DNA of 21,476 bases from an uncultured Candidatus Melainabacteria bacterium. GTDB taxonomy: Bacteria; Cyanobacteriota; Vampirovibrionia; Gastranaerophilales; Gastranaerophilaceae. Of this stretch, positions 14,624 to 21,476 are shown piece after piece (within the stretch, counting starts at the first letter, position 1; each line of letters starts with the position of its first letter). A program made the translations under genes and the position numbers. The stretch covers positions 1-21,476 of the forward strand of contig CAKVGS010000033.1 in NCBI GenBank assembly GCA_934747335.1. Direction: 5' to 3'. The notes beneath the pieces are model-generated. The model was not told the DNA's origin, did no database searches, and worked only from the letters and a program-made list of their open reading frames with translations.

Positions 14624-16744
14624 ATGAAAAGAAAAGTATTAATTTGTTGTTTAGCTATATGTGCAGTATTAGGACAAAACCAAGTTTTTGCTGCGCCAAA
14701 CGGAGCTTTTGCCGAGCATTATAACGCAGGTCAAAATTATTTGATGTCTAATCAGTATTCTTCTTCAATCGTAGAATTTAGAAAAGCTTTAAGAATTAAT
14801 TATCTTGATAATTCTGCAAGAATCGGACTTATCAATGCTTATCTTGCAAGAGCAACTTATTACGCAAATCAGGACAAAAATTATGATAAAGCCGCTAATG
14901 ATTTTAGAAGCGCACTTTTTTACCTTAAAATTTATCCGAACAAAGAACAAACTGTTCAAAATTCAGCAGGCATGATTGCTTCAGCTTCGGAGAATTTAAA
15001 TCAATGTTTAAAAGTAATTAGTTTTGATTCAACACCGAGCGGAAGATATAAACGCGGAGAAGAATTGCGTGCAATGGGAAATTTATCAGCCGCTGCGTAT
15101 GAATTTTCAAGAGCTGCGCAAGGAGATAAAATGGCATCAGATGCTAACATGCAAGTTGCGGATTTGCTTAAACTTTTAGGTAACGAACCTCGTTCTGCCG
15201 ATTATTACAAAATCGCACTTGATTTAAATCCAAACAACGGCGTGCTTAGAATGAAATACGCAAGAACTTTGGATAAATTAGGACGCTATGATGATGCAGT
15301 TGCACAGTATAACGAAGCTTTAGCAAATTCAAAAGGCGACATGGAAGTTTTATACGCACTGGAAAGAATTTATCTGAAAAAGCTTGCCGTAACTCCATCA
15401 GATGCCGAACTTAACGCAAACTTGGGTGCTATTAAACAAGCACAGGGCGATTATGAAACAGCTTTAAGTTATTACGGAAAAGCTGAACAGATTAATCCTT
15501 CTAACGTAACAACTCGTTTGAATGTCGGAACACTTTTCCAACAAAGAAAAGAATACCAAAAAGCTATTCAGTCGTACGATTCTGTTTTGACTTTATACCC
15601 AAACAACACTCAAGCACTTTTATATAAAGCACAAGTGTTTAAAGAAATGGGCGATAATAAAACTGCTTTAAATTTATATAAACGTATTCTTGCAATCGAC
15701 CCTAATAATGCAGGTGCGAAAGCTGAAATTTCAGGCGCGATGAAGGATGCACTTTCACCATCAGAATATATTGCATACCTTAACCAAAACGGTACGGATG
15801 AAGAGATTTACGAATACTCATACAAATTGCACCAAGATAATAAAATTGATGATGCGATTAGCGGTTACAAGGCTGTTATTTCTAAAAATGCCTCAAATAT
15901 TGATGCTTATGTAAATTTGGCGATTTGTTATGCATCAAAAGAAGATTACAATAATGCTATCAGCACACTAAACTCAGCTAAAGCAAAGTTCCCGACAAAT
16001 AATTTGGTACTTAAAACTCTGCAAAGTGTTCAGAATGACTCTGTTTCAACAAAACTTGCGACAGCATCTTCAAGTTTTGATAATAAGGATTACAAAAAAG
16101 CTATTCAACAATATTTGGCAATTAATCCTGCAACAGAAGATTCTATGCTCGGTGTGGCATCATCTTATCAAGCTTTGAACGATTTTAACAGTGCAATTGA
16201 GTATTACAAAAAAGCAGAACAAATTAATCCTAAAAATGCAGAAATTCCTTACTATATCGGATATTTGTACTCTGAACAACAAAACTGGTCACTTGCTGAA
16301 ACATATCTAAAAAAAGCTGTCGGACTTAATCCTAATTCTGACGCAAAAGAATTGTTGACTTATGTTGTACAAAACGGTTCGGTTGGAATTTTAAACGAAG
16401 GTATTGATTTGTTTGAGAAAAATAATTTCCAAACTGCTATGCTAAAGTTTAATGACGTAATCAAAAAAGATGCGCAAAATGCTTACGCATATTATTATAG
16501 AGCGTTGATTTACGATGAGCAAAAACAACCAAAACTTGCGATTAATGACTATTTGAATGTACTTAAATATTCAAAAGAATTTCCAATTGCAAATTACATG
16601 GTAGCGGTTGATTATGACAGCTTGAACAATTATAAAGAAGCTTATAAATATTATCAAAAGTTTATTTCAAGCTACACAACAGATGATGAATACTTAAAAT
16701 ACGCAAAAACAAGAATGGGTGAATTAAAGGCTTATGCAGGATAA
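14624..16744 (+). CDS. Exported tetratricopeptide repeat (TPR) protein
   Basis: A 706-aa protein. Residues 1-23 (MKRKVLICCLAICAVLGQNQVFA) form a Sec signal peptide with a likely AxA-type cut before APNG; no proper lipobox. The rest is an almost continuous TPR solenoid: clear repeats near 31-63, 141-170, 173-204, 207-238, 263-293, 297-328, 331-362, 393-424, 427-458, 476-503, 506-537, 540-571, 585-618 and 621-650, with typical NPNN or NPKN turns and Y-A/G-x-A positions. Such proteins are scaffolds for envelope complexes; the partner here is unknown. No SD is visible before the ATG; a TATAGT at 14607-14612 would give an almost leaderless mRNA. Its end overlaps dus by 11 nt. Confidence 0.9.
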   Translation: MKRKVLICCLAICAVLGQNQVFAAPNGAFAEHYNAGQNYLMSNQYSSSIVEFRKALRINYLDNSARIGLINAYLARATYYANQDKNYDKAANDFRSALFYLKIYPNKEQTVQNSAGMIASASENLNQCLKVISFDSTPSGRYKRGEELRAMGNLSAAAYEFSRAAQGDKMASDANMQVADLLKLLGNEPRSADYYKIALDLNPNNGVLRMKYARTLDKLGRYDDAVAQYNEALANSKGDMEVLYALERIYLKKLAVTPSDAELNANLGAIKQAQGDYETALSYYGKAEQINPSNVTTRLNVGTLFQQRKEYQKAIQSYDSVLTLYPNNTQALLYKAQVFKEMGDNKTALNLYKRILAIDPNNAGAKAEISGAMKDALSPSEYIAYLNQNGTDEEIYEYSYKLHQDNKIDDAISGYKAVISKNASNIDAYVNLAICYASKEDYNNAISTLNSAKAKFPTNNLVLKTLQSVQNDSVSTKLATASSSFDNKDYKKAIQQYLAINPATEDSMLGVASSYQALNDFNSAIEYYKKAEQINPKNAEIPYYIGYLYSEQQNWSLAETYLKKAVGLNPNSDAKELLTYVVQNGSVGILNEGIDLFEKNNFQTAMLKFNDVIKKDAQNAYAYYYRALIYDEQKQPKLAINDYLNVLKYSKEFPIANYMVAVDYDSLNNYKEAYKYYQKFISSYTTDDEYLKYAKTRMGELKAYAG

Positions 16745-17699
16745 AAACAAGGTTCAAGCATTAATATCAAGCAGGGTTTCGCTTGCACCAATGGCAGGAA
16801 TTACCGACTATGTTTTACGCTCTCTTGTGCGTGAATATTCAAAAAATTGTCTTTTAACAACAGAGATGATAAGTTCGGAAGCTTTGACACAGGTTAAAGA
16901 CACTGACATAGTTGCTCGTGGCGAAGACCATTCACCAATATCGTATCAATTAAGCGGACATAAACCGAAAATGATTGCCGAATGCGCAAATTATCTTCAA
17001 AAATATGCTGATATGATTGATATTAATATGGGATGTCCCGTAAATAAGGTGGTTAAAGGAACTGACGGTTGCGCGTTGATGAGAAATGTAGAATTAGCGC
17101 AAGAAATTGTTCGTACAACGAAAGCTAACATTTCAATTCCTTTAAGCGTAAAATTCCGTTTAGGCTATACGTTTGATGAATTAAATTTCGTTGAATACGG
17201 TCAAAAAATGCAAGAAGCAGGCGCAGATTTTATTACAATCCATGGCAGAACTCGTTCTCAAATGTACGGAGGAAAAGCTGACTGGAAAAAGATTGCAGAG
17301 CTTAAACGTAATGTTGATATTCCTGTTTTTGCAAACGGAGATGTGGTTTCGATTGAAACAGCCGTTCAATGCTTGGAAGAATCTCAAGCTGATGGAGTTG
17401 CAATCGGGCGCGGTGCATTGGGTGACCCTTCACTTTTATATCGAGTAGAAAAATATATTAATTGCGGAGAATATATCGCACCACCAACTTTAGAAGAAAA
17501 AATTGTAACTCTAAAAAAACATTTGAATAAAGAAGTAGAGTTTCGCGGAGAAGATATTGGTGTGAAATTTTGCAGAAAATTTTACCCTTATTACGTAAAT
17601 GGTTTCCAAGGCGCATCAAGATTAAGAGGAGAATTAGTTTTGATGAGTGATTTAGTAGAAATCTTTAAAAAATTAGATGGAATTTTAGCATTAAAATAA
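16734..17699 (+). CDS. dus: tRNA-dihydrouridine synthase (DusB-like)
   Basis: FMN enzyme that reduces uridines of tRNA to dihydrouridine. 321 aa, typical. TIM-barrel landmarks: LAPMAGITDYVLRSLVREY (17-35), IDINMGCPVNKVVKGTDGCALM (95-116, catalytic Cys101), LSVKFRLG (137-144, Lys140 at the flavin), ITIHGRTRSQMYGGKADW (167-184) and VFANGDV...GVAIGRGALGDP (198-232). The C-terminal helical domain begins near 245. It starts inside the end of the TPR gene, with AAAGG upstream, so the two are co-translated although their roles look unrelated. The wording of the motifs favours the DusB type; DusA and DusC fit less well. Confidence 0.93.
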   Translation: MQDKNKVQALISSRVSLAPMAGITDYVLRSLVREYSKNCLLTTEMISSEALTQVKDTDIVARGEDHSPISYQLSGHKPKMIAECANYLQKYADMIDINMGCPVNKVVKGTDGCALMRNVELAQEIVRTTKANISIPLSVKFRLGYTFDELNFVEYGQKMQEAGADFITIHGRTRSQMYGGKADWKKIAELKRNVDIPVFANGDVVSIETAVQCLEESQADGVAIGRGALGDPSLLYRVEKYINCGEYIAPPTLEEKIVTLKKHLNKEVEFRGEDIGVKFCRKFYPYYVNGFQGASRLRGELVLMSDLVEIFKKLDGILALK

Positions 17700-17770
17700 A
17701 ATTATTAGTGCAAGATTTGTGTGTTTTTATTAACTAAAATATATTTTTAACCTTTTTTAAAAAGCCCCTC

Positions 17771-17838
17771 TTGATTTTTCTTAAAAAGAATGTTAGTATT
17801 AATGTGTTGCAAATGCAACATGTTGTAAAAATAACATA
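17771..17838 (+). promoter_or_regulatory. marR promoter with overlapping palindromic operator
   Basis: -35 TTGATT (17771-17776), 17-bp spacer, -10 TAGTAT (17794-17799), predicted start near 17806. A perfect-arm palindrome, TGTTGC-AAAT-GCAACA (17805-17820), sits on that start. A second, overlapping one (CAACATGTTG, 17816-17825) and ATGTT/AACAT follow. MarR-type repressors bind such sites, so autoregulation is likely. Confidence 0.6.
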
Positions 17839-17865
17839 TTATTAATAAAGGATAGTTTAGAAAAG

Positions 17866-18321
17866 ATGCAGGAACATTTTACTAATACAATATTTTATCA
17901 AATAGAATTAACTGCTAAATATTGTAAACTTTTAGGTTCGCAAGTCTTTGAAAAATATGGTACAGAGATAAGTTGTGAAGAATATTCAGTTTTGGACGTT
18001 CTTGCAAACAGCCCTAAAATGTGTCAAAGAGATTTAGCAAAAATTATTTTGAAAGACAGAGCTAACACAGGAAAGCTTTTGGACTCTTTAGAAAAGCGCG
18101 GTTATGTAACAAGAACGCTTTCAATAAAGAATAATCGACCGGTAAAAATCGTTGAAATTACGAATGAAGGGGTTAAAAAAGCAGAAGAAGTTTTAGAAAA
18201 AATCAAACCACACTTTCAACGTGTTATGGAAAAAATTAATAATAGTGATGTTGGAAGAGTTAGTGATTTGTTAAAAGAATTAAGAGAAATTTTAGACGAA
18301 ACTTTGGAGATACAAATTTAA
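17866..18321 (+). CDS. MarR-family transcriptional regulator
   Basis: A 151-aa winged-helix regulator of the usual MarR length. N-terminal helix for dimerisation (FYQIELTAKYCKLLG), winged helix at about 43-110: EYSVLDVLANSP, CQRDLAKIILKDRANTGKLLDSLEKRGYVTR as the recognition part, then the wing (LSIKNNRPVKIVEIT) and C-terminal dimer helices. The effector is unknown. It precedes an EmrA/HlyD-type adaptor gene in the same orientation, the classic marR/emrA arrangement, but an inverted-repeat element separates the two. The SD is weak (AAAGGA, rather distant). Confidence 0.9.
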   Translation: MQEHFTNTIFYQIELTAKYCKLLGSQVFEKYGTEISCEEYSVLDVLANSPKMCQRDLAKIILKDRANTGKLLDSLEKRGYVTRTLSIKNNRPVKIVEITNEGVKKAEEVLEKIKPHFQRVMEKINNSDVGRVSDLLKELREILDETLEIQI

Positions 18322-18325
18322 TAAA

Positions 18326-18551
18326 AGGGAATAAAGTAATATGGTAATAAGGGAATAAGAGATTTAAAAAATATTTTAAATAAAATGCGTACAATAAAAG
18401 GGTAAACAGATTGCTACGAAAATCTCACGATTTTCTCGCAATGACAATTTAAGCGACGACGCAAACCATAATATATCCTGAAAATTGAGCGCAAAGAACA
18501 ACTAAAAATTAATACCACTTATTCCCTTATTGCCCTATTACCTTATTCCCT
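18326..18551. repeat. 226-bp element bounded by 34-bp inverted repeats
   Basis: 18326-18359 and the reverse complement of 18518-18551 match at 31 of 34 positions (GGGAATAA...GGTAATA, GGGAATAAG). The interior holds ATTGC...GCAAT around a perfect hairpin, GAAAATC-TCAC-GATTTTC (18418-18435). Nothing is encoded. A partial copy of the terminal motif lies at 19590-19611. It looks like a miniature inverted-repeat element inserted between marR and the adaptor gene. Confidence 0.7.
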
Positions 18552-18574
18552 AACAAAATGAAAGGAATATATAA

Positions 18575-19597
18575 GTGAGCGACGAAAATAAAATAGAAGA
18601 AAAAGATACAAAAAAATTGCCTGTGAAAAAGAGATATTTTTTCACATTACTAGCAATAGTAGCAGTTATTGTAGGCGGTTACTTTTTATATGATACATTA
18701 GGTTCTGAATCCACAGATGACGCGTATGTTGATACAACAACGGTTTCAGTTTCGCCTAAAGTATCAGGACAAATTGTAAAAGTTCTTGTAAAAGATAATC
18801 AGCCTGTAAAAGCAGGGCAAGTTGTTGCGGTTATTGATAAAATTGATTACCAAGTAAAATTAGACCAAGCAACTGCGGCTTATGAAAAAGCTTTGTTAAA
18901 TCAACAAAATGCACACGCAAATTTAAGTGCTGCTAATTCAGAAATTGAACTTGCAAGAAAAGATGTCGAAAGATACGAAAATCTTTATAAAGCAGGTGCT
19001 GTATCCAAACAAACTTTGGACAAAGCAAGAACAAATTTAGAAACAAAACAAGCAAAACAAACAACTGCTGATCAGTCTATTTTTTCTAAAAATCCTGCAA
19101 AGAGCGCAAAAGTTGCAGATGCCGATTTGAATGTATTGAAGGCTCAAAAACGTGCAGCAGAATTAGCTTTAGAATATACGGATATTAAAGCGCCGATTGA
19201 TGGTACTGTTTCTAACAAAAAAGTTGAAGTTGGCATGATGGTTCAACCGGGAAGCCCATTGTTTGTGGTTGTTCCTCACGATGTTTGGGTTGTAGCTAAC
19301 TACAAAGAAACTCAACTTACAAAAATGAAAGAAGGAATGGATGTTGATGTTAAAATCGACGCTTATCCTGATAAAGTTTTTAAATGCAAAATCGACAGTA
19401 TTCAAAGAAGTTCAGGTGCTAAAGCAAGCTTATTCCCACCTGAAAACGCAGTTGGTTCTTTTGTAAAAATTGTTCAAAGAATTCCTGTAAAAATCGTATT
19501 TACAAATAAGGAAGACTTACAAGAATATTCTGTAATTCCAGGTATGTCTGTTGTACCAAAAGTTAAGATTAGGGAATATTACAAGGAAAGGAAATAA
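18575..19597 (+). CDS. HlyD/EmrA-type membrane fusion protein (efflux adaptor)
   Basis: Periplasmic adaptor linking an inner-membrane exporter to an outer-membrane channel. 340 aa, like EmrA. It has an N-terminal cytoplasmic tail, one membrane anchor at about 22-41 (FFTLLAIVAVIVGGYFLYDT), a first lipoyl half (VSVSPKVSGQIVKVLVKDNQPVKAGQVVAVID), a coiled-coil hairpin at about 90-200 (Ala/Gln/Lys-rich, with LYKAGAVSKQTLDKA), the second lipoyl half (YTDIKAPIDGTVSNKKVEVGMMVQPGSPLFVVV) and beta-barrel strands (VWVVANYKETQL). GTG start with AAAGGA eight bases upstream. No EmrB-type transporter or TolC gene follows, so its partners must lie elsewhere. Confidence 0.92.
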   Translation: MSDENKIEEKDTKKLPVKKRYFFTLLAIVAVIVGGYFLYDTLGSESTDDAYVDTTTVSVSPKVSGQIVKVLVKDNQPVKAGQVVAVIDKIDYQVKLDQATAAYEKALLNQQNAHANLSAANSEIELARKDVERYENLYKAGAVSKQTLDKARTNLETKQAKQTTADQSIFSKNPAKSAKVADADLNVLKAQKRAAELALEYTDIKAPIDGTVSNKKVEVGMMVQPGSPLFVVVPHDVWVVANYKETQLTKMKEGMDVDVKIDAYPDKVFKCKIDSIQRSSGAKASLFPPENAVGSFVKIVQRIPVKIVFTNKEDLQEYSVIPGMSVVPKVKIREYYKERK

Positions 19598-19611
19598 GGT
19601 AATAGGGGAAT
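19590..19611. repeat. Partial copy of the 34-bp inverted-repeat motif
   Basis: GAAATAAGGTAATAGGGGAA resembles the ends of the element at 18326-18551. It contains the adaptor gene's stop codon, so the last codons may derive from the repeat. Confidence 0.5.
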
Positions 19612-19685
19612 TTAATTAATTGAAAATGAAAAATTGAAAGTGGAAAATTATTAAATTCACTTCGCTCATAAAATGTAGAATTGCA

Positions 19686-19709
19686 GTAGGTTGGGCTTTC
19701 AGCCCAACA
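19686..19709. repeat. 24-nt hairpin repeat, copy 2 (inverted)
   Basis: Identical over 24 bases to the reverse complement of 7547-7570, with core GTTGGGCT-TTC-AGCCCAAC. It lies about 90 bases after the adaptor gene. Confidence 0.85.
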
Positions 19710-19780
19710 ACATATTTAAAACAAAATTATTCCTCTATTGCATTCAAAAATTTTAAACTATTTCAGTATTACGACTCTGC

Positions 19781-19812
19781 GGGTTTGAGCTTTCTCAAGC
19801 CCTTTTTATTTT
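19781..19812 (+). terminator. Intrinsic terminator between the adaptor gene and ispH
   Basis: GGGTTTGAG pairs with CTCAAGCCC (one G-T), loop CTTT, followed by TTTTTATTTTT. It probably ends marR-adaptor transcription. If a promoter lay upstream, it could act as an ispH attenuator, but I see no alternative hairpin. Confidence 0.85.
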
Positions 19813-19830
19813 TCTTAAATCTATATCCTC

Positions 19831-19860
19831 TTTACATTACAACATGTTTACGCTTAAATA
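19831..19860 (+). promoter_or_regulatory. Candidate ispH promoter
   Basis: TTTACA (19831-19836), 18-bp spacer, TAAATA (19855-19860), just after the terminator. The predicted leader is about 29 nt. Confidence 0.4.
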
Positions 19861-19895
19861 GAGTTACTGAGGTTATTCCTCTAGTTCTTTAGAAA

Positions 19896-20771
19896 GTGAA
19901 TTACAAATATTTGAGTAATCCAAATATCAAACTGGCCAAATTTGCAGGTTTCTGCTACGGAGTAAAAAGAGCAGTAGAAACAGCAAAAAAATTGAAACAA
20001 GAAAACCCTGATAAGAATATTTATATCTTGGGTGAACTTATTCATAACACAGATGTAATCAATGAACTTGAGTCATTAGGGATAAAAACTATTTATGACA
20101 TTCCTGCTCAAGGCGATGGAATTTGCATAATCAGAAGTCATGGTGCGACTCCTGAGGTTTTTGAACAAATTAAAAACGCAGGTTTTGAAGTTGTCGATTT
20201 AACTTGTCCTGACGTCAAAAAAGTTCAACAAAGAGCCGTTGAACTTGCAAAAAACGATTATTTTGTAGTAATTGTAGGCAAGCCTAATCATCCTGAAGTT
20301 ATGGCAATTAAGGCAAATGCCGATTTATATTCTGATAAAGTTGTTGTGGCAACTTCTATTGAAGAACTTACTCCTTATGCCACGCAAATAAAATCACACA
20401 GAAAAGTTGGAGTTGTTGTTCAGACTACACAAATGGTTTCTTCTCTGAACCTTGTTGTTAATTATTTGAACACGTTAGCAAAAGAAGTTTTAATTTATAA
20501 TACAATTTGCCAATCAACTGCTATGCGTCAAAAAGAAGCGAAAGAGCTTGCAAAAGAAAGCGATTTAATGATAGTTGTTGGTTCAAGAAAAAGTGCCAAT
20601 ACAAGTCATTTGGCAGAAATTTTAAAAGATTGCACAAAAACAATTCATATCGAAAATGATACCGAATTAAATAAAAACGATTTAGAAGGAGTTAAATCAA
20701 TCGGAATTACAGCCGGCGCATCTACTCCACAAAAGATTATTGATAAAGTAATTGATAGGATAAAAAACTGA
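19896..20771 (+). CDS. ispH: 4-hydroxy-3-methylbut-2-enyl diphosphate reductase (IspH/LytB)
   Basis: Last step of the MEP isoprenoid pathway, giving IPP and DMAPP. 291 aa. The three iron-sulfur cysteines are present: GFCYGV (C20), DLTCPDV (C104) and NTICQST (C205). Substrate-binding residues are kept: LGELIHN (45-51), SHGATP (81-86), KPNHPEV with H132 and E134, VVQTTQM (T177/T178), GSRKSANTSHL (S233, N235) and TAGAST (S276). The GTG at 19896 is the assumed start. No clear SD is seen and residues 1-10 are not family-conserved, so a TTG at 19911 is possible. rpsA follows 184 nt downstream, a neighbour also seen (sometimes fused) in clostridia. Confidence 0.95.
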   Translation: MNYKYLSNPNIKLAKFAGFCYGVKRAVETAKKLKQENPDKNIYILGELIHNTDVINELESLGIKTIYDIPAQGDGICIIRSHGATPEVFEQIKNAGFEVVDLTCPDVKKVQQRAVELAKNDYFVVIVGKPNHPEVMAIKANADLYSDKVVVATSIEELTPYATQIKSHRKVGVVVQTTQMVSSLNLVVNYLNTLAKEVLIYNTICQSTAMRQKEAKELAKESDLMIVVGSRKSANTSHLAEILKDCTKTIHIENDTELNKNDLEGVKSIGITAGASTPQKIIDKVIDRIKN

Positions 20772-20795
20772 TGAAAAGTTTATGAAAAGTTGAGG

Positions 20796-20918
20796 AGTTG
20801 AAAAGCGGAAAGGTTGAACAGTTCATTAAGTTCGCAAATGCTCACATTTTTATATGATTTATGACCGAAGGGAATTAAATAAACTATTCAACTTTTCCAC
20901 CATTCAACTTTTCAACTA
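20796..20918. repeat. Imperfect inverted repeat in the ispH-rpsA gap
   Basis: The left arm (20796-20823) contains AGTTGAAAAG and GGAAAGGTTGAACAGTT. The reverse complement of the right arm (20883-20917) contains AGTTGAAAAG and GGAAAAGTTGAATAGTT, the latter matching at 15 of 17. The arms enclose about 60 bp without coding. Element or large hairpin; unknown role. Confidence 0.6.
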
Positions 20919-20955
20919 GAATAAAAGAAATACACAAAAGAAAGGAAAATAAAAA

Positions 20956-21476
20956 ATGACAACAGAAGTTAAAGACGAATTTGAAATGCTGTTAGAAGAA
21001 AGCTTTGCTAAATCTAACACAGTTGCTGATATCGTAGAAGGTACAGTAATTAAAAAAGAACAAGACGGTTATCTTGTAAGCGTAAAAGGCGCTAAAATGG
21101 AAGCTTTCTTGTCAAACAGAGAATTATCAAGCGACGTTGAAGAATTAGAAATCGGTGACGTTAGAGAATTCTACGTATTAAAAGAAGAAAACAATGAAGA
21201 TGCTATGCAATTATCTCTTAAGAGAATCGCATTTGCTCAAGCTTGGGCTCAACTTAATGACGCTAAAATCCAAGGCGATACAATCCTTGCTAAGGTTGTT
21301 TCAACTGTTAAAGGCGGCGTTTTGGTTGATGTTGCAGACCTTAAAGGCTTCATCCCATCTTCTCAATTAAGAACAGGCACTCCATTTGACGGTTTAATTG
21401 ATCAAAAAATCGAAGTTAAAGTTCTTGAAGCTGATCCTAAGAAAAACAAACTTATCTTATCTCAAAGACAAGCTGT
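20956..21476 (+). CDS. rpsA: 30S ribosomal protein S1, N-terminal part (runs off the window)
   Basis: mRNA-binding ribosomal protein built of S1 OB-fold repeats. Only the first 173 codons are visible, starting MTTEVKDEFEMLLEESF behind GAAAGGAAAATAAAAA. Repeat 1 lies at about 26-91 (VEGTVIKKEQDGYLVSVKGAKMEAFLSNREL...LSLKRI). Repeat 2 begins near 105 (GDTILAKVVSTVKGGVLVDVADLKGFIPSSQL) and ends near 172 (KNKLILSQRQA). The acidic N terminus and AWAQL linker fit S1. The number of repeats cannot be seen. Codons look highly optimised compared with its neighbours (many GCT, GTT, GAA), as expected for an abundant protein. Confidence 0.93.
   Translation, partial: MTTEVKDEFEMLLEESFAKSNTVADIVEGTVIKKEQDGYLVSVKGAKMEAFLSNRELSSDVEELEIGDVREFYVLKEENNEDAMQLSLKRIAFAQAWAQLNDAKIQGDTILAKVVSTVKGGVLVDVADLKGFIPSSQLRTGTPFDGLIDQKIEVKVLEADPKKNKLILSQRQA

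Noticed and set aside
14446..14724. Plus-strand frame starting TTG GGA GGA, with an SD-like GGGAGGAG
   Set aside because: The SD-like bases lie inside its first codons, and the frame overlaps the TPR gene start in a different frame. The purine run is better explained as the complement of the sRNA C-rich loop.

Overview
The window is AT-rich and gene-dense. It carries mostly housekeeping genes (K+ uptake, translation, isoprenoid synthesis) interspersed with unfamiliar membrane proteins and palindrome-rich intergenic DNA. The low G+C, lysine-rich proteins and several proteins with a short N-terminal F-[K/R]-G motif (for example NPxFKG) suggest an uncultured relative of the non-photosynthetic Cyanobacteria (Vampirovibrionia/Melainabacteria, Gastranaerophilales-like). 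This is an inference from memory; no 16S gene is present to test it.

Layout. 1-299: part of a palindrome-rich repeat. 300-1442: membrane-anchored putative zinc metalloprotease (HEFQH). 1443-2379: no gene, but a 232-bp tandem repeat that runs into a 341-bp element with inverted termini. 2455-5255: trkA-trkH, overlapping by ATGA. 5265-5650: a large copy of the palindromic repeat in mirror-image halves. 5708-7541: def, an 86-aa unknown and fmt, a translation-initiation cluster. 7583-7736 (minus): a candidate structured RNA with its own promoter. 7802-12152 (minus): three membrane proteins, two clearly paralogous and the third probably related. 12473-13267: surE. 13339-14192 (minus): rpsG and rpsL, sharing a bidirectional terminator with surE. 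14396-14484 (minus): a candidate ~89-nt sRNA with a C-rich loop and an intrinsic terminator. 14624-17699: secreted TPR protein overlapping a dus tRNA-dihydrouridine synthase. 17866-19597: marR and an emrA/hlyD-type adaptor. 19896-20771: ispH. 20956-end: rpsA, cut by the window edge.

How the parts work together. TrkA and TrkH form one K+ uptake system. Def and Fmt open and close the N-formyl cycle of initiator Met. RpsL, RpsG and RpsA are ribosomal. MarR probably represses itself, and possibly the EmrA-like adaptor, through a palindrome at its own promoter. The least explained parts are the modular hairpin repeats, whose stems vary in sequence but keep pairing, the FKG-motif membrane proteins, and the two candidate minus-strand RNAs.
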